DNA of 64,000 bases from Adineta vaga (lineage: Eukaryota > Rotifera), in contig CP075492.1 of assembly GCA_021613535.1 (NCBI GenBank), positions 9,486,001-9,550,000 of the forward strand, read 5' to 3'. Both the position numbers and the translations under genes were made by a program. Of this stretch, positions 1-15,439 are shown in pieces. A model generated the notes under the pieces. That model searched no databases. It had not been told where the DNA came from and was given only the letters and a program-made list of their open reading frames with translations. Position 1 is the stretch's first letter. Every line of letters starts with the position of its first letter.

Positions 1-2511
1 AGAGAGAGAGGGCAAAAATGAAAACTAGGGAAGTCATTTTCATCGTCTCTTATTTCAGTTTGACAACGAGATTTTTCTTTGCTCTCGTCAAATAAATCTT
101 TGATTCACGTTTTATAATCATGATTGATGATGTTTAGTTGATGTCAACAAAAGAAAATATCAATTTATTGTACAGTTATTGTCAACAGTTGTGAATCATT
201 CGAGACGTAACCTTAACGCAAGACGAACGATCCTGATGCTAAACGACGTTGTGAAAGAGAGAGAGAAAAAAAAACGGTTGACATGACCAGTTGATAGAAG
301 AAAGAAATGGTCACTTCACTTTCTCTCTCTCTCTCTGAACGTGATGAAAGAGTCAGATCGAACAATAAACAGACAGTAGTATTGTTATATTATTACAATG
401 TAACTAAAAGATTAATCAACATAAATCATTCGTTGATAATATAAGCGTGCTAATTATTATTCTACCCTGAATTTTGATGTCATTAATAAGTAATGTTAAG
501 AAAGTGAAAAGATCGACAAGTGTAAACGTGTCTAGAAGAGTTTTTGAGCACTTAAACGTAAACGTAGGATATATTTTACCTAGAAAAAAGAACAGCAATA
601 CCTGTCGAGAATGTCATCCAATAAAGAAAAAAGAAAAGCCGTTTTTTTTCTCTTCTTATTCTTGCATGTTTCTCGATCCAATTACGGATAGTCAGTTTTA
701 GTAGTCTTTCTCTCTTTCTTTTTTGCCGAAGAGAAATGTTTGTGTGACAAACAAGCACAAAGTATCTTGCTTACGCCTCTATAAGATCGATTAAACGCAA
801 AAGAACACGCACCATAGGCATGAAATCTCTCCGGAACTTGCTCTATCTCGTTCATCGAACTAATATGCTTGATTCAAGACGAATTAAAAAAACTGAGAAG
901 GAGAAAGAAAGAAAGAAAGAACGATGTCTATATCTTTCCATTTTTTGTGTCATTAATCATGTTCGAACGACAATGTCTCGGTGGATGTGGGCAAGATCTT
1001 TTGCCTTGACAAAATGCAGTCACGCGGTCAGTAGTAACTAACGAGACTGCAATTAAATGCGCATACTCTCATTTCCGCTGGCAGAACTTGCGCATGTGCA
1101 CGTATCTATTCTTGATGTAGAATACAAAAAAAAACGACGATGAATGAGATCATGCTTCCGCAAAATAGAACATATTATTTTTTTCCCCTGTATTAAAAAA
1201 CGAAGAGAAAAAGAATGTCATAATCATTTATCGACAATGTCTAGATGAATACAAAGTAGGAAATATATTACTCTATTAAATAGTAGCATGATGATATTTT
1301 GAATTCTTTCTCTATATATGATAAAGTCCCTACTGGGTATACATCTATTTCATATTGAACGAAGTAATCATTTTCAATCGTCATATTAGATTACTATCAA
1401 CATTTGTTCCTTCATTTTTAATGAACAAAAACAGTTTCTCAGACGAACATCTGTGTATCAATACTGTTAAATAGATATCGATGACTGTTATATTGGACAA
1501 CATTCTCATCTTATCTTTCTATTCAAATATACATACACGTTTCTGTCTGGTTACTTACAATCATTCAGAACAGTTTAGTCAAAAGAAAGAAGTTCTACAA
1601 ACAGACATTGTTTTCATAATAACGAATCTTTTCGTATTGCGTTATTAATGTAATCAATGAATGCAACCACCTTATAAAGAACGGCTAAACATTCAAGTGT
1701 ACTAATGTGTAGTCAGACAGAAATAAAATAATTTCTTTTTCGAATACACATTCAACATTTTCTACTAAAGAAAACAGAATGATCGAGTTCTATCAACATT
1801 GAGTATATGTATGTGTCTTGTAAATGAATAGAGAGAAGAAGAAGAAGAAGAAGAAAAAACGACTATTATTACGATGCAACTGGACGAGAAAAGAGGAGAC
1901 CTTAGAATAGTGAATAAATAGAAAGTGTCATAAAGTCTGATGACAATGAATAACGACGAGCTATTGATTAACTTAATAAATACGGAACAAAAAGAAGACA
2001 TTCTAAAGAGGCCTAGTTCAGAAAGAAGCCGTAATCAATGCAAATGGATTCATTATTAATACAATGAGATTAAAGACAAAGAAAAACGATAGAATACAAG
2101 TGAATGTCTTTATAGAAAGATAATTGATCTATTGCAAAGATTATCTGAGCTTTTTCAAACTGATGAAATTTTTCTGCATCAATAAACTAATTTCAGATTA
2201 GAAAGAAAGAAGGGAAAGATGCTTGAACTATTCGAAAAATTAATAACGAGAGATTTTTTTACTTTAATGATGAATATTCAGTGAATACGAAGAAAAATGA
2301 TATTTGATATAATGAAATGATATTTCAATTGGTTATATGATGCTAATAACGAATATAGTACTTAGTCAATATACATATTTTAAACAACGAAAAATAAAAA
2401 GAAGAATTAAGTACTAATTACATTTAACATTTCTTATTCTTTCAACTCATCCGACTGTATAGATGCTTAGTTGAATATTCATCAAGTATTGATTATGATG
2501 TTTCTTTCTAG
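1..2511. other. Gene-free stretch before S1P lyase
   Basis: No open frame here looks like a conserved protein; the short frames are low-complexity and Lys/Ser/Phe-rich. GA and CT tracts occur at 1-12 and 318-337. A GC-richer patch near 1030-1105 contains an NRF1-like palindromic core at about 1089-1100 and may be a promoter. The stretch ends at a splice acceptor (AG at 2510-2511), so it is probably intron or upstream flank of the S1P lyase gene. Confidence 0.6.
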
Positions 2512-3835
2512 TGTCATGCCGATCACAGCACATCCAGCATTTAATAAAGTATGTTAATTACGATTGTATGTTTTTGTCAAGAGACAGAATATTTGTAGGC
2601 TTGTTCATATTTAAAAATGAAACTGAGACGTATTCCACTTAATCCTCAAACACGTGAAGTTGATCTTACAAAAATGCGTAGAGCAATAACAAGAAACACA
2701 TGTTTAGTACGTCATTTTTCAACTCATAATGAACTTTATTGTCATCAATTATTCTATTTAGATTGTTGCATCAGCACCTTGTTTTCCACATGGTGTGATC
2801 GATCCGATCGAAGATATTTCTAAAGTATTTATTCTCTTTAGATATTCTTTTTGAAAATACATTTTTCAAATCATTTAGATTTCTAATCAATACAATATTC
2901 CATTACATATCGATGCATGTTTAGGTGGTTTTCTTATTGCTTTTATGGATCAAGCTGGTTTTCCTCTGAAACCATTTGATTTTCGTTTACCTAGTGTTAT
3001 GAGCATTAGTTGTGATACGCATAAAGTATGTTGAATGAATTGAATAATTAAAAAGAAGAAATTAGTTTAGTATGGATTTTCACCAAAAGGTACATCGGTA
3101 ATTCTCTATCGAAATGAAACATTACGTCAACATCAATTTTTTGCCTTGGCTGATTGGCCTGGAGGTATTTATGGTTCACCATCCATTGCGGGTAGTCGTT
3201 CTGGTTATTTAATTGCTTGTTGTTGGGCTACACTTATGTTGTATGGTACGGAAGGTTATATTGAAGAAACACGAAAAATTATTCAAACAACACGAGAGAT
3301 TGCTCAAGGATGGAGTCAAATCAAGGGTCTTTATCTTTTACATCAACCGGACGTATCTGTAGTGGCAATTAGTTCAGAGGAATTTAATATCTATTATCTA
3401 TTTGATGCATTACATGGCAAGGGATGGCATTTGGTTGGTTTACAAAATCCACCAGGGTATTTTTTTTAATTTTTTTTTGAAAAAAGAAAACCTCTACATT
3501 TGTTGTGAACTTTATTTTCTAGTATTCATATTGCTGTTACTCAAATTCATACACAACCAGGTGTTGTTGATAAACTTCTCGAAGATACACGACAATGTGT
3601 AACAGAAATCCTTCGATCGAATAATAGAAAAGATACAGTTACCGTAAGTGTCTGATCTTGAAAAAATATGTTACATATCTTTCTATAGGCTGTGATATAT
3701 GGTACCAATCAAAAAGTTCCCGATAAATCTCTTATTTGTGATATGACTAAACTATATATCAGTTCGTGGTATGATACAAATTTGGATACATCAAAAGTTG
3801 AAAATGTACCACATATCGAAATGACCGCTGAATAA
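2512..3835 (+). CDS. SGPL1: Sphingosine-1-phosphate lyase, C-terminal part only
   Basis: PLP-dependent ER enzyme that cleaves sphingosine 1-phosphate to phosphoethanolamine and a fatty aldehyde, the exit step of sphingolipid breakdown. About seven exons are visible: 2512-2548, 2599-2706, about 2754-2823, about 2879-3025, about 3072-3458, about 3524-3642 and about 3690-3835. Readable family blocks are [23 protein letters not shown], the PLP-aspartate region HIDACLGGF, the Schiff-base lysine in SCDTHK (Lys codon 3023-3025, just before an intron) and [18 protein letters not shown]. The first visible exon opens out of codon phase behind an acceptor, so upstream exons are expected. The matching human position is about residue 235 of 568, so the membrane anchor and N-terminal half are absent. 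They may lie beyond a long intron left of the window, or the gene may be 5'-truncated. Family identity is firm; gene integrity is not. Confidence 0.9.
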
Positions 3836-4069
3836 AACGATCGGAACAAACTACTGTTTTATTATTCTATCTGAATACTGATTTTTATTTTTCAAAAATA
3901 TATATTTGTAGATCGGATAAATCAACTTTGTTAACTGTGTAGGTTAGTTCAATAACTGTAGAACATTGTTTAAAAAAGATCTTGCAGACGTGAACTCAAC
4001 AATTGAAAGTTTACATTAGTTCTTTTTTAAGATGAATAAATTGATTACAAAGTAAAAAGAGAATGCTTA

Positions 4070-6450
<2,381 letters not shown>

Positions 6451-7830
6451 AGCGATATGTTTTAAATACAAAAGGAGTTTGCAACTTCAGCCAATTGAGA
6501 TAAAAAATAATCGATTACAGAAGAAAAAATCGGCAATATTTAAATCTCTATGATTATAGATATACTTCCGTGCACAGAATCAGCAATTCTTTCGTTGTCT
6601 TGATACTGTTTACGGTTTTGAAAAAAAAACTGACGTTATACTTTTCGTATATAGTCGACGCGTGCATGGAGGTATATTTGTAGTAGGAAGAACAGAAAGA
6701 GAGTTAACGCACGTGAAAGAAATAGAAATCATAAAATTGGTATGTGAATTCTCTTGTTAAAATTGTTTCATGAAGAAAAGAATGATAAAATAAAAATTTT
6801 GAATAAAAATGTTGTTTTTGATTCATTGTCTAATTTAAAGATAATAAAAGCTAATATGTAGTTCATAAAATGAAGCATTCTTTAGAGAACCTAAGAAACG
6901 TATAACCCTATATTCAACGACTTTCTTATCAATTACATATCTACCAAACTGTGATCTAGTGACACGAATTACCGAACATGAATGTGCACATGTAATATTA
7001 GCAATCTGCATCACTAGATCATGTGTATTCGATAATCAAGTATTATTTGAATATACAAAAATGTTCATTCTATGAAGGCATCAATTTACGTACAGAACTC
7101 AAGTTGAGAATGAATCATCTAATAAAATGAAACTTTCTTACCTTCTTCGATGAATATTCGTTATCTATTGAAATGTAAACATTATCAACGAGGTGTCATA
7201 GAACATATATATAAAGTCATGCATTTCAATATGAAAGTTTTTATTTTAATTACATATTTCATACTTTTAAGCACGGGGAAAAATACACTCCTAACGTCAA
7301 TAACACAAAATGAATAACGGAAATAAATGATTCATATTTATCTTGACATATGAATGTTCAAATGACTTCATTATTATTATGTTTTTCTTTTCTAAATTTT
7401 CAATCTTTTATTTACTTATACGATAGTCTTTCAAATGAAAAGAACAAAACTTCTTTCTGTTTAGAGTTGTAACACTTGTTTGAAAAACTATCATTCGCCT
7501 GATACAAGAGAACAATGTAAATATATATCAATTTTATTTTATAACAATTATAACAAATAGATTTTTTTACGAGTAAATACACTTTTTACATTATTGATCA
7601 TCAAGATAAACCAATTGATCAGATCTTTGCGATCATAAAGAGTTGATCGATGACTTCTTCTTCAGATTTTCGTCTATTGTTTTCTTGACTTTTCACAATC
7701 GATCAGTGGGAAAAATCTTCTCTTACCCTACTACCTAGAAAACATAACTAGTTAATTATTCTCAAAATTGAATGATCTAATATTTATTTCCATCAGTAAT
7801 TACAATGTATAATCGAGCCGGAGACCGAAA

Positions 7831-7870
7831 CCTGAGAGAATCAATTGCATTCTCAAATTAGGGTCTCAGG
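7831..7870. repeat. Imperfect inverted repeat
   Basis: CCTGAGA at 7831-7837 is mirrored by TCTCAGG at 7864-7870. Between them is a second near-palindrome, GAGAATCAATTGCATTCTC. Together they could form a hairpin. No target-site duplication or transposase was noticed. Confidence 0.4.
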
Positions 7871-8881
7871 GTCAATTTAAACATTATATAGTTTGTCTTG
7901 AGAATGAATTGAAGACTGTATCTAAAATAGAAGAAAAAAAAGTTATTTTAATGATCATAGACAATGTATATATATATATATATGTTATTTCTATTGCTAA
8001 GAAAAAAAGCAAGAGAGTGCGTGTTAAGTGATGATGGTGTCGAGTAACTGACTGAGTGAAAAACAGAACACAACAAAAAATGCACGACTATATACTTTCT
8101 TTGCTTTCCTGCTCGTTTCTTTTTTTTGCTTAAGGTATTCAAGCTTGTTCCCTTATATATTTTTTCTGCTTGTATGATGTTGTTGTCAATTTCTTTTCTT
8201 TTTTTTCTGAATGTCTATGTTTGACTTACTTAGAAATTTTCGAAAAATTTTGTTACAATAAGCGCCAAACAAGTGTGTGTGTTTCATTAAATAACCAAAT
8301 CTAATTATCTTCGTGGATCTCTTGAGCTTAACTAAGAAATATATTTTGTACCTTTTTCGATCTATCAGAAATGTAGACTTGAACATGTATGTGATGACTT
8401 AAGCCAAATATCTATCCGCTCATATGATTTCTATTGTTGGAATTGTTTTTTCTTCTTCTTTATTATTCCATATGATATAGAAAATAAATCTCCGTAAAGT
8501 AGATGTTCATTATTTTCCTGTTTTGTTTGGTATGAAAGAACAGAAACAGAAGAAAAGAAAAAAATATTATGATCGAATGCATTCTTCTTTTCTTTCCTCT
8601 TGCTTCGTTTTTCTTTTGCTGCTCTACACAATGTTTTGGTGTATTCGTCTTTCTTTTCATTACATCGTATCCATGTAGAAAAAAGAAAGTTACGAGACTT
8701 GCAAAAGGCAAAAACACTTTTTTCTATAGATGTGGTTGTGATAAAAAGCAAAAAAGAGAGAGAAAGAGAGAGAGAGAGAATGCATTACATTTACCGCAAA
8801 AGAAAAAAGCCGTCGAACTGTCAAAACAAGGAGACGCTCCTGCAGAAATCATCTGGTCGGACGGTCGGGTCTTACTTATAA

Positions 8882-8892
8882 GCGCGCGCGCG
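8882..8892. repeat. Alternating CG tract
   Basis: An 11-base alternating G/C run sits just after a TATAAG in otherwise AT-rich DNA. Such alternating tracts can adopt Z-DNA. It lies in a locally GC-richer patch (about 8800-8940) with no gene attached. Confidence 0.6.
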
Positions 8893-8960
8893 AGCAGAAA
8901 GACAAACAGCATTATTGCTGCCGTCAGTGTGTCCTTGTAAGAAACGCAAAATAGCAATGT

Positions 8961-8985
8961 TGATGATGATGATGATGATGATGAT
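8961..8985. repeat. GAT trinucleotide microsatellite
   Basis: About eight perfect GAT/ATG units in non-coding DNA. Confidence 0.85.
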
Positions 8986-11163
8986 ATATGAGAAAGAAAA
9001 AGAAAAACGAAGAGGAAAATAACACAACTGACGATCTATATAGGAATAGATTGGATTGTTACATAAATATATGTGTGCGTGAATGTGAATTTCTTTAGAA
9101 AAATTTTCTTTTGTATTAAATAGCTGTTTGCCTGAAACAATACAAAAATAAATGATGACTTGATGAGAAAGAATAGATAAAAACAAATTAAAGGACAGAA
9201 AGAGAGATGAATAGATTAGTATGAGAATATGTCGAGCATAGTGTAACGTCTATAAACTAATAATTTTAACTATTCGATTTGAGCAAAATTCAATGTATAC
9301 TTTAGAAACAAAACGGAAAAACCTGTTTTATATAGACACATGAAGTTTAGCAAATACTAAGAGAGATTTTAATATTGAATAAACAATGTGTATATATTTG
9401 CTAGAAAACATCGTTTGCACGCATATAAATATGATTTAAAAAGTGCTTTCAATGAATGTTTGTTTTTGAAGAGTGCAAAGGTTATTGATGGGTAAAATAT
9501 GATAAAATTTATTCCTCTGCACCAGTCAACTGAATGTTTCTTTTTTTTTGCATCAGATCAATATACAGAACATCAATCGTAGGTGGCATAAAAATAACGA
9601 GTATGAAACGGTGAACTGAAGTTTTTATTATTGATTCTGATTATCTTGTTCATTCTATGTGAAGAAAATAATTATATTATTGCTGAGTGACGAATAAGTA
9701 ATCAAGGAAGGCAACGTCCCTCCTCCTCTCTTCATGCTATCTAACTCCTTCTCGTTTTCTTTCTTATTTTGATGCCCATCATCCACTTTTTTTCCTGTTT
9801 GCTTTGCAATTGCTATTACTATTATTAGTTGCCAAGTCGTTCTCTACCGTTTGCACGAACAAGAACGACGAGAAACAATACTTATATTGAGTACTGACAA
9901 CCAATAGAAGAAAACCAGCTGATGTTCGATCAGTAACAATTGGTTGATTTTTCTTTTTCTAGTGTCGATGCATATATTTATATGTAATAAAAAAAGGCAT
10001 TGTAATCAAGTAGAAAAAAAAGGAAGAAAGAAAAACTTGAATATTTATCAAGAGTTGCATTCTGTGCAAACATTTCGAACATAAATAACGCATATTCTCT
10101 CGATATTAGATTGATTCTAGAAAATCCGTTTAAAAAACTTCGTAATCAATGTTAATGGTGGTATAAAGTTCAAACTTGATCTGAATCAATAGACTGTAGA
10201 AAACTTACATACGGTTATACTTAGTAGTCAGAAGATCGAACTAGAAGAAGCGGAAAATTTGTGTGCATTTGCATGATGCAGTGAACTTTGTATTTGTAAG
10301 TCGCTGATGAAAAGAATTGTGAATCTTTTTAACTATTCTAATTGTTCATCATACGAACTTGATCTTATTCCGAATGGCTATGATTTCTAATAGAAAAACT
10401 AAAAGAATTCTTCTCAAAAGCTGTTAATCTAAGTCAATATATTATCCTAGACTTAGTTGAGATTTCTTTCGAAAACAAACATGACTTATTCAATACACAT
10501 TTATGCAAAAAGAAATAAATCAAATAAAGAATTGCTACATTAAATAACATAAATACCTAGACTTATTCAATTAAATGAAAAGAAATAATCAATTCAATCC
10601 TTTTCGTTTTTATAAGTTTTGAAAAAGAATCTTTTATTTTGAATGGTAAAATATCTCAAAGCAAAACATTGATTTGACATTCTATAACAAAATCTTCTGT
10701 TGATGATTTGTCAGAAAAAAATTCAATCTATCATTACATTCTATTTGCTATATTCCTATATATAGATTAATAACACTATCTTCGAAGATAAATATATCGT
10801 CTGTTATCGGATAGTTTTATTAAAAAACCCATCGATAGATTTCTAATAATTCAAAAGTGTCGGTAATTCGTGATAAGATTAGTTCGTTTTATACTTACAT
10901 GAATTGTGATTGACAGAATTAACTAGGATTTTTAATTCACTATTTGATAGCATTAACAACTTTGCTTTGGTAGATAAATGTCGTGTATTATTATTGAATT
11001 TAAGACTGTAAATACAATCGTGTCTCAACTGTTGTTGTTACAATGTACTGGAAAAAGGATTGACTGTTGATTGTGTTTTGTTGCAGTGCTGAAAGCTTGT
11101 CAGTCTTTGTCGATGCCTTTATATTCTCACTATTCAACAGTAACGAGAACCCTTCGTTTTTTT

Positions 11164-11188
11164 CCTTCTTCTTCTTCTTCTTCTTCTT
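11164..11188. repeat. TTC trinucleotide microsatellite
   Basis: About eight TTC units in the gene-poor region. It reads as GAA on the minus strand. Confidence 0.85.
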
Positions 11189-12675
11189 AATTTATACCCC
11201 CCGAGTTGCTGCCTTGGCCGTCGATGGAACGAAAGAAAATATTTTTTACTTCTATATGTAACTTAGTTGTTTTTGTCTTTTTCTCCCTTCCAGCATAAAA
11301 AACCTCTCGCCTTGACACAACGGCTGCCTGAAAAGAACGATTCGCAATTTAATCATATTTGTCTTTTTTTCCTTTCTCTACGTCGTCGATGGTGTTATTA
11401 CAGCAAAACATATGTTAGCAAAAAAAAAAGAAAAATAGTTGTGGACTTTGACCTATGAAAGATTTGCTCTTCCACCTTCTTCCATAGTTAAAAAGAATAT
11501 AAACAAACGATATGCTCCATTTTTATTCTTCTGTCTCCTACTAGTATAAACTAAACATGGTACATCAGACTAATTGGTGTTCTTCGGTTGGTTGATTGAA
11601 TATTTTTATCTTCGATATAATATTGACAAAAACAACGTCGTCGATAGAAAAAAAAACGAGAAACTATTTTTTTTCTTCGTCTTCTCTGTGCGTTACTTTG
11701 ACAACATCGACTATAACAAAAAATATCTTCATGTTGCGGTAAATGACAGAAACGAGTGCACAGCTGCATAAAACATATGTTATTTTTCCTTTTCTTGTTC
11801 TTATTTTTTCGGATAAATATTACACTCTCAGATGAAAAGGAGTGCCTCGTTGAGACAGAAATGAATTAATTGATTTACTGTATTTGAATTGAATCAGAAT
11901 GTTGATATTATTTCGAGTTATTTATAGAAGACGTTTATAACTAGAACATATGAAATGTGTTATTGATCATTACCAAACACATTAAAGGTTTCACAGCCAA
12001 TACAAAGTGTGCGACGATCAGAAAGATTAGATCGATGGTGGGAAATTTATTATTAGTTGGGAGAAATCTATTCACTTGTTGATACTAAAAGAAAATTATT
12101 AAAAAATCAGTACAATATTGTCAATACCATATCTTTTTCTTTCGTCATACATCAGAATAAGAGAACATCTTGTAAATATAGCAAACGGTTATGTACAATG
12201 GGCGTTACCTCTCATTGAGAGAAAATCATTCTCTTAAACATTGATCGGCACAAAATATCAAGTGATTCGAGTTGAAAGCGATTTCTATGTCATACAATAT
12301 CTTGTAAATACAGGAGAATATTGTAACATCTATAAATTCAAGTTCCATAACAAATTGTAATGATTTTTTCCCAGGTATATTAATTAGTATATCTGTTATA
12401 GACAGTAAACAAATATTTCGCCCCCTCAATAGCATGTTATGAAATAGAATATGTATTTAAAAAGAAGTTCAAGTTGCATTATATCAAACTGGGATAATAA
12501 TGGTCAATGTAAAAAAAAACTGACTAGAGGTACAAAACAAAACGATACAAAATAGTTATCAAAAAGGAAAGTTTTATATATCTACTGTGCACGAAGGTTG
12601 TCTTTGAGCTATATCATATAGCACGGCACATTGGGTTAATCAACAACTATAAATAATTCACTCGTCATATATACT

Positions 12676-15439
12676 TTAAAGTACATCTGCCCTATCATCT
12701 GGTGATGCACATGGTTCAAGATGTTGTACATCCATTTTGCCTGTTGGAATCGGTGGTGGTGGATTTGTCGGTCGTTTTATCTGTTCAGTTTCTATATTAG
12801 ATGATTTGGGATGTTGATAATGTAGATCATTCTAAGTATAATTATGAAATTAGTTTGAAAAACAAAAGAAGTTAACGAAGACAATAAGCAGTGCAATAGA
12901 ATAAAGCAAAAGCAAGTTTTAAAATCAATCAAATTGATTGTTTTATTCGTTTTGTTAGTGTGACAACAAAAAATATAAATGTACAGGGAAAAACAAACAA
13001 ACAATAACAACACAATAGAATAGCACGACTAGAAACATGGCAAGTTTAAGAAGAAATCAAATAAATACCAAATTATCATTCTCAAGATAAAATAGCGCAA
13101 AAGAAGAGGAGAAAGCAGTGAAATGCAAGCTTTTTTATTCTTCACACTCATAATAAAATACCTCATGATGATCACGAATAGGTTGTGAAGATCGTGAATC
13201 TTTAAAATTAGATTGATTTTGTTCAAAACTTTTTGCTTCAAGGTATGGATTTATCAATTCACTTTTACTACCGTTATGAATTCCTAAAGCTAGAGCTGTT
13301 TGCTGTTGTTGTTCTTTAATTTCTTCATATAAATTATCAATATCTGCATTCGGATGAGAACGTATTAGATCAGTTGATTTAATAAGAGATTCACGATCGG
13401 AGATACTATCATTTGTTTGATGTATAATTATAGATGATGTTGTAGATGATGCTGAATGTGGTCGATTATGACTATTACCGGATGTTAATGGAAACATTGC
13501 TGGTGATGATGAGACTAAATAAGGTTGTTCAATGTGAAGATTCTTTCCGCGATGATGATTATTATCAGGTGAAGTTTTTGAGCTATTGAGATGTTCATGA
13601 TGATTTTCATCACTTTGTAGATATTTCAACGAACGTTCTCGACGACGTCTAATATGAAATGTTGTTTATTTGAATTTATAATGCATAGGTTTAATAACTT
13701 ACTTAGAGATTCGAATAAATGCAAAGATTCCTGCGATAATTAGAAGCATTAGAAGAAGACCAAGTATACATCCAATTGCTATTCCTAAAATGGAAAATAG
13801 TTCGAATTATGACATATCTTTCAAAACAAACAAATTCTCTGTAGTTATAATAACATTTTTTTTGATTGATGATTATCTATAATAAGCTATGTTATCAATT
13901 CTGATAGATATCTCTTAGCTGATAAAATAGTAGTTAAACATGAGAATTAATCAAGCGTTTGACACATCTGCCTATGCTTTACTTTCAAACAATTCGTTAT
14001 GGATTTTAATTTCATGCATGCATAATTATATTCTCTATTACTCCATAGATTAAATACGAATTTTTCTATTCATCTACAAATCAACAATTGAACTCAACAG
14101 TTAGGAAGGAAAATTTCCTTTCGACGGAAATCAACTGTTTATTATTTATATAAACATCATACCCCATTGTCGTTTTAATGACATTTTTCCTTGTCCATAA
14201 CCATCTTCATCGAATCTTTGGCCAGGCTCAAGAGCAAATGGTGCATATTGTGATAGATATGAATCAACTAAAATTAACTTATTTAAACTTTGCTCGAATC
14301 AATTATTCAAAACTTACTTTGAAAATATAATAAAAATCGTGCTCCACCAAGATGATTAGTTTTCAATTCAAATTCAACTAATTCATCATGATGTTTAGTA
14401 ATATTCACACCAAATAATTCATTGATAGCTAATGTGTGAATACGATTTGATAGACGTATGTTAAATTCATGTGAATATTCGAGTGATTTTTCCAGCATAT
14501 ATAAACGTAATCGAGATTGACGTGAAATATATAATTGTTTTTTACATGATAGATATTTTCCAGATGTTTGAGGATAATTAGGTGAATGTAATAATCCCTG
14601 ATTGTGAGTTAAACGTTCAGGAATTTCTGTTGAACAAATATCAAATCGAGGAAGATCTTCTTTCACACCGTCATCTAAAACAAAACTCATTATTTTTCTA
14701 ATGAATTAATTTCATTTTTATATGAATTCTTACTTGGAATACATGAATATTCAACCATTGAAAAATTTGACATCATTCCATATGGACAATCCTTTAGAGG
14801 CGGTCTATCATTATATCTTATTTTACATTCACCATCATTTCCTTGTTTCAATTGACTATCACAAACATCTCGATACGCATTTTGAATCGATGATGTACAA
14901 ATCGTTTGAGTATCTTTATTACATTTAAAACGATTACCTGTTTGTTCGATTTGTTGTCGAAGACTAATACCAATCAAGGCCATTTTTATGTAAAGACGAT
15001 AATTTCTTGCGCATGATAGATTAATATCACCTGACGTCACTCGTCTTACTATGGATGATTCACATAAATAATCCGTTTGATCATGTATTACCGGCAAACA
15101 ACGATATGTTGTATATAATCTTATAGTTGATCCACAAGTTGAATTAATAGGGAAACGTAAATCATTGATATTAACGGTACATATTCGTTTATGATTACAT
15201 GCAAATGATAATGGATTTTTATTTTCTATTTGACATCGAGTTGTTCCAGAACATGAATTATCAATCGTTGATTCATAAATAACATTTTCAATATCAATAA
15301 TATAACCGGGTAAACATGAAGGTAAATTTGAAGATGTTTTATTCGTTGATTCTATACATATAAATGGTGTTGGATTGGTTTTATACGTATAAGAGATTTC
15401 AATAATAAATAGAAAAACGGCAATATTTTTCAGGAGCAT
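12676..15439 (-). CDS. Type I membrane protein with lectin-like and CUB-like ectodomains
   Basis: Reads from an ATG at 15439 (MLLKNIAVFLFIIEISYTY, a clear signal peptide) to a TAA at 12676-12678. The first exon (to about 14700) codes two Cys-rich blocks. The first ends in CNHKRICTVNINDLRF and STCGSTIRLYTTYRCLP, a pattern like SUEL-type galactose-binding lectin domains. The next exon (about 14690-14320) has GLLHSPNYPQT, a CUB-like opening. A juxtamembrane exon and one transmembrane helix follow (GIAIGCILGLLLMLLIIAG, about 13785-13720), with an RRRRER stop-transfer run. The cytoplasmic tail is Ser/His/Gln-rich. Reading through the donor at about 13160 would stop at 13135; splicing in phase to a last exon at about 12833-12676 gives a proline-containing tail (RPTNPPPPIPTGK) ending DRADVL. 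It is probably a surface adhesion or receptor protein. No named orthologue was recognised (EVA-1-like lectin proteins share the layout). Confidence 0.75.

Larger units (their letters stand above)
6451..12675. other. 6.2-kb gene-poor intergenic region
   Basis: No conserved coding frame was found on either strand. The content is AT-rich with simple repeats: a TA run near 7965-7983, GA runs near 8755-8780, a GAT run at 8961-8985, a CG run at 8882-8892 and a TTC run at 11164-11188. Frames at 8569-8957 and 11067-11771 are low-complexity. GC-richer islands near 8800-8940 and 11190-11400 could be promoters of non-coding transcripts or distal elements. An imperfect inverted repeat lies at 7831-7870. 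Confidence 0.6.

Noticed and set aside
7831-7870. Inverted repeat as a MITE transposon
   Set aside because: Arms are only seven bases, with no target duplication and no second copy noticed in the window.
8569-8957. Overlapping open frames on both strands (93-123 aa)
   Set aside because: Low-complexity Lys/Arg/Phe/Ser content from GA/CT tracts, no motif, and frames open on both strands at once.
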